From a virus: 20,972 nucleotides of DNA. Below are positions 20,563 through 20,972 of this stretch, one piece after another (position 1 is the first letter of the stretch; every line of letters starts with the position of its first letter). A program made the translations under genes and the position numbers. A model generated the notes under the pieces. It was not told where the DNA came from, ran no database searches, and was given only the letters and a program-made list of their open reading frames with translations. The DNA lies in IMG/VR virus record IMGVR_UViG_3300042887_001435, positions 1 through 20,972 of that record. One strand, given 5' to 3'.

Positions 20563-20972
20563 ATGTCTAACTCAATTCTTACGATTGACATGATTACTCG
20601 CAAGGCTCTTGAGATCCTTGAGAATAATCTTGTCCTGACGCGCACCGTTAACCGCCAGTATGACGACTCTTTCGCCGTTGAAGGCGCGAAGATCGGCTCG
20701 ACCCTGCGTATCCGCCTGCCTGACCGCGCTCTGGTCACGGACGGCGCTGCGCTCCAGGTTCAGGACGACAACGAACAGTACACGACCCTGACCGTGTCTT
20801 CGCAGAAGCATATCGGCGTGAACTTCACGACCGCCGAACTGACGATGCAGTTGGACGACTTCGCGGAACGTGTGCTGAAGCCGCGTATTTCGCAGCTCGC
20901 CGCCAGCATCGACGCTGACGTTGCGAACTCGTTCAAATACATCGGCAACTCGGTCGGCACGCCCGGCACGAC
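20563..20972 (+). CDS. P22 gp5-like major coat protein (3' end outside window)
   Basis: The frame begins MSNSILTIDMITRKALEILE and continues to the window edge, giving about 136 residues. LVLTRTVNRQYDDSFAVEGA, STLRIRLPDRALVTDGAALQ and the HIGVNFTTAELTMQLDDF segment are typical of P22-type coat proteins (HK97 fold). GGAG lies 8 bases before the ATG, three bases after the scaffold stop. It would form the icosahedral shell. Confidence 0.88.
   Translation, partial: MSNSILTIDMITRKALEILENNLVLTRTVNRQYDDSFAVEGAKIGSTLRIRLPDRALVTDGAALQVQDDNEQYTTLTVSSQKHIGVNFTTAELTMQLDDFAERVLKPRISQLAASIDADVANSFKYIGNSVGTPGT

Overview
The window is part of a tailed double-stranded DNA phage genome, or a closely related prophage segment. 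Its packaging and head genes are of the P22/podovirus kind: large terminase, P22-like portal, scaffold-like protein, P22 gp5-like coat protein and a beta-helix tailspike. No integrase, lysis cassette, ribosomal or host metabolic gene is visible. The DNA is moderately GC-rich with mostly normal Shine-Dalgarno sites. A Gram-negative host, perhaps an alphaproteobacterium, is plausible, but the sequence alone does not fix it.

Layout. (1) Positions 1-5396, plus strand: the tail of an unknown gene, a small membrane protein, a small exported protein, an HNH endonuclease, a family A DNA polymerase with proofreading motifs, a primase-helicase and two small proteins. (2) Positions 5302-8570, minus strand: a convergent, tightly overlapped run of short genes. 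Several are too small for ordinary ORF calling (22, 31, 50 and 54 codons). One encodes a free-standing DnaA domain IV-like DNA-binding protein. A second HNH endonuclease with its own promoter closes the run. (3) Positions 8571-9167: a divergent intergenic region, AT-rich in part, with tandem 9-bp repeats, a perfect DnaA box and candidate promoters. It is the best origin or control-region candidate. (4) Positions 9168-20972, plus strand: the late genes. In order they are a probable small terminase, an unknown gene, large terminase, three small basic proteins, a putative ADP-ribosyltransferase, portal, a DUF5856-like protein, small virion-type proteins, tail fibre/tailspike genes, scaffold and the start of the coat gene.

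How it works together. The polymerase and the primase-helicase supply core replication chemistry. The leftward genes look like early accessory or takeover genes. The most striking link is between the DnaA domain IV protein (6337-6582) and the DnaA-box-like sites in front of its own operon and in the adjacent 9-bp repeats. This suggests a phage-encoded DnaA-box reader that could control the leftward promoters, the phage origin or host DnaA. The late genes are packed almost end to end and probably form one long transcription unit. Tail appendage genes lie between portal and scaffold/coat, unlike the P22 order.
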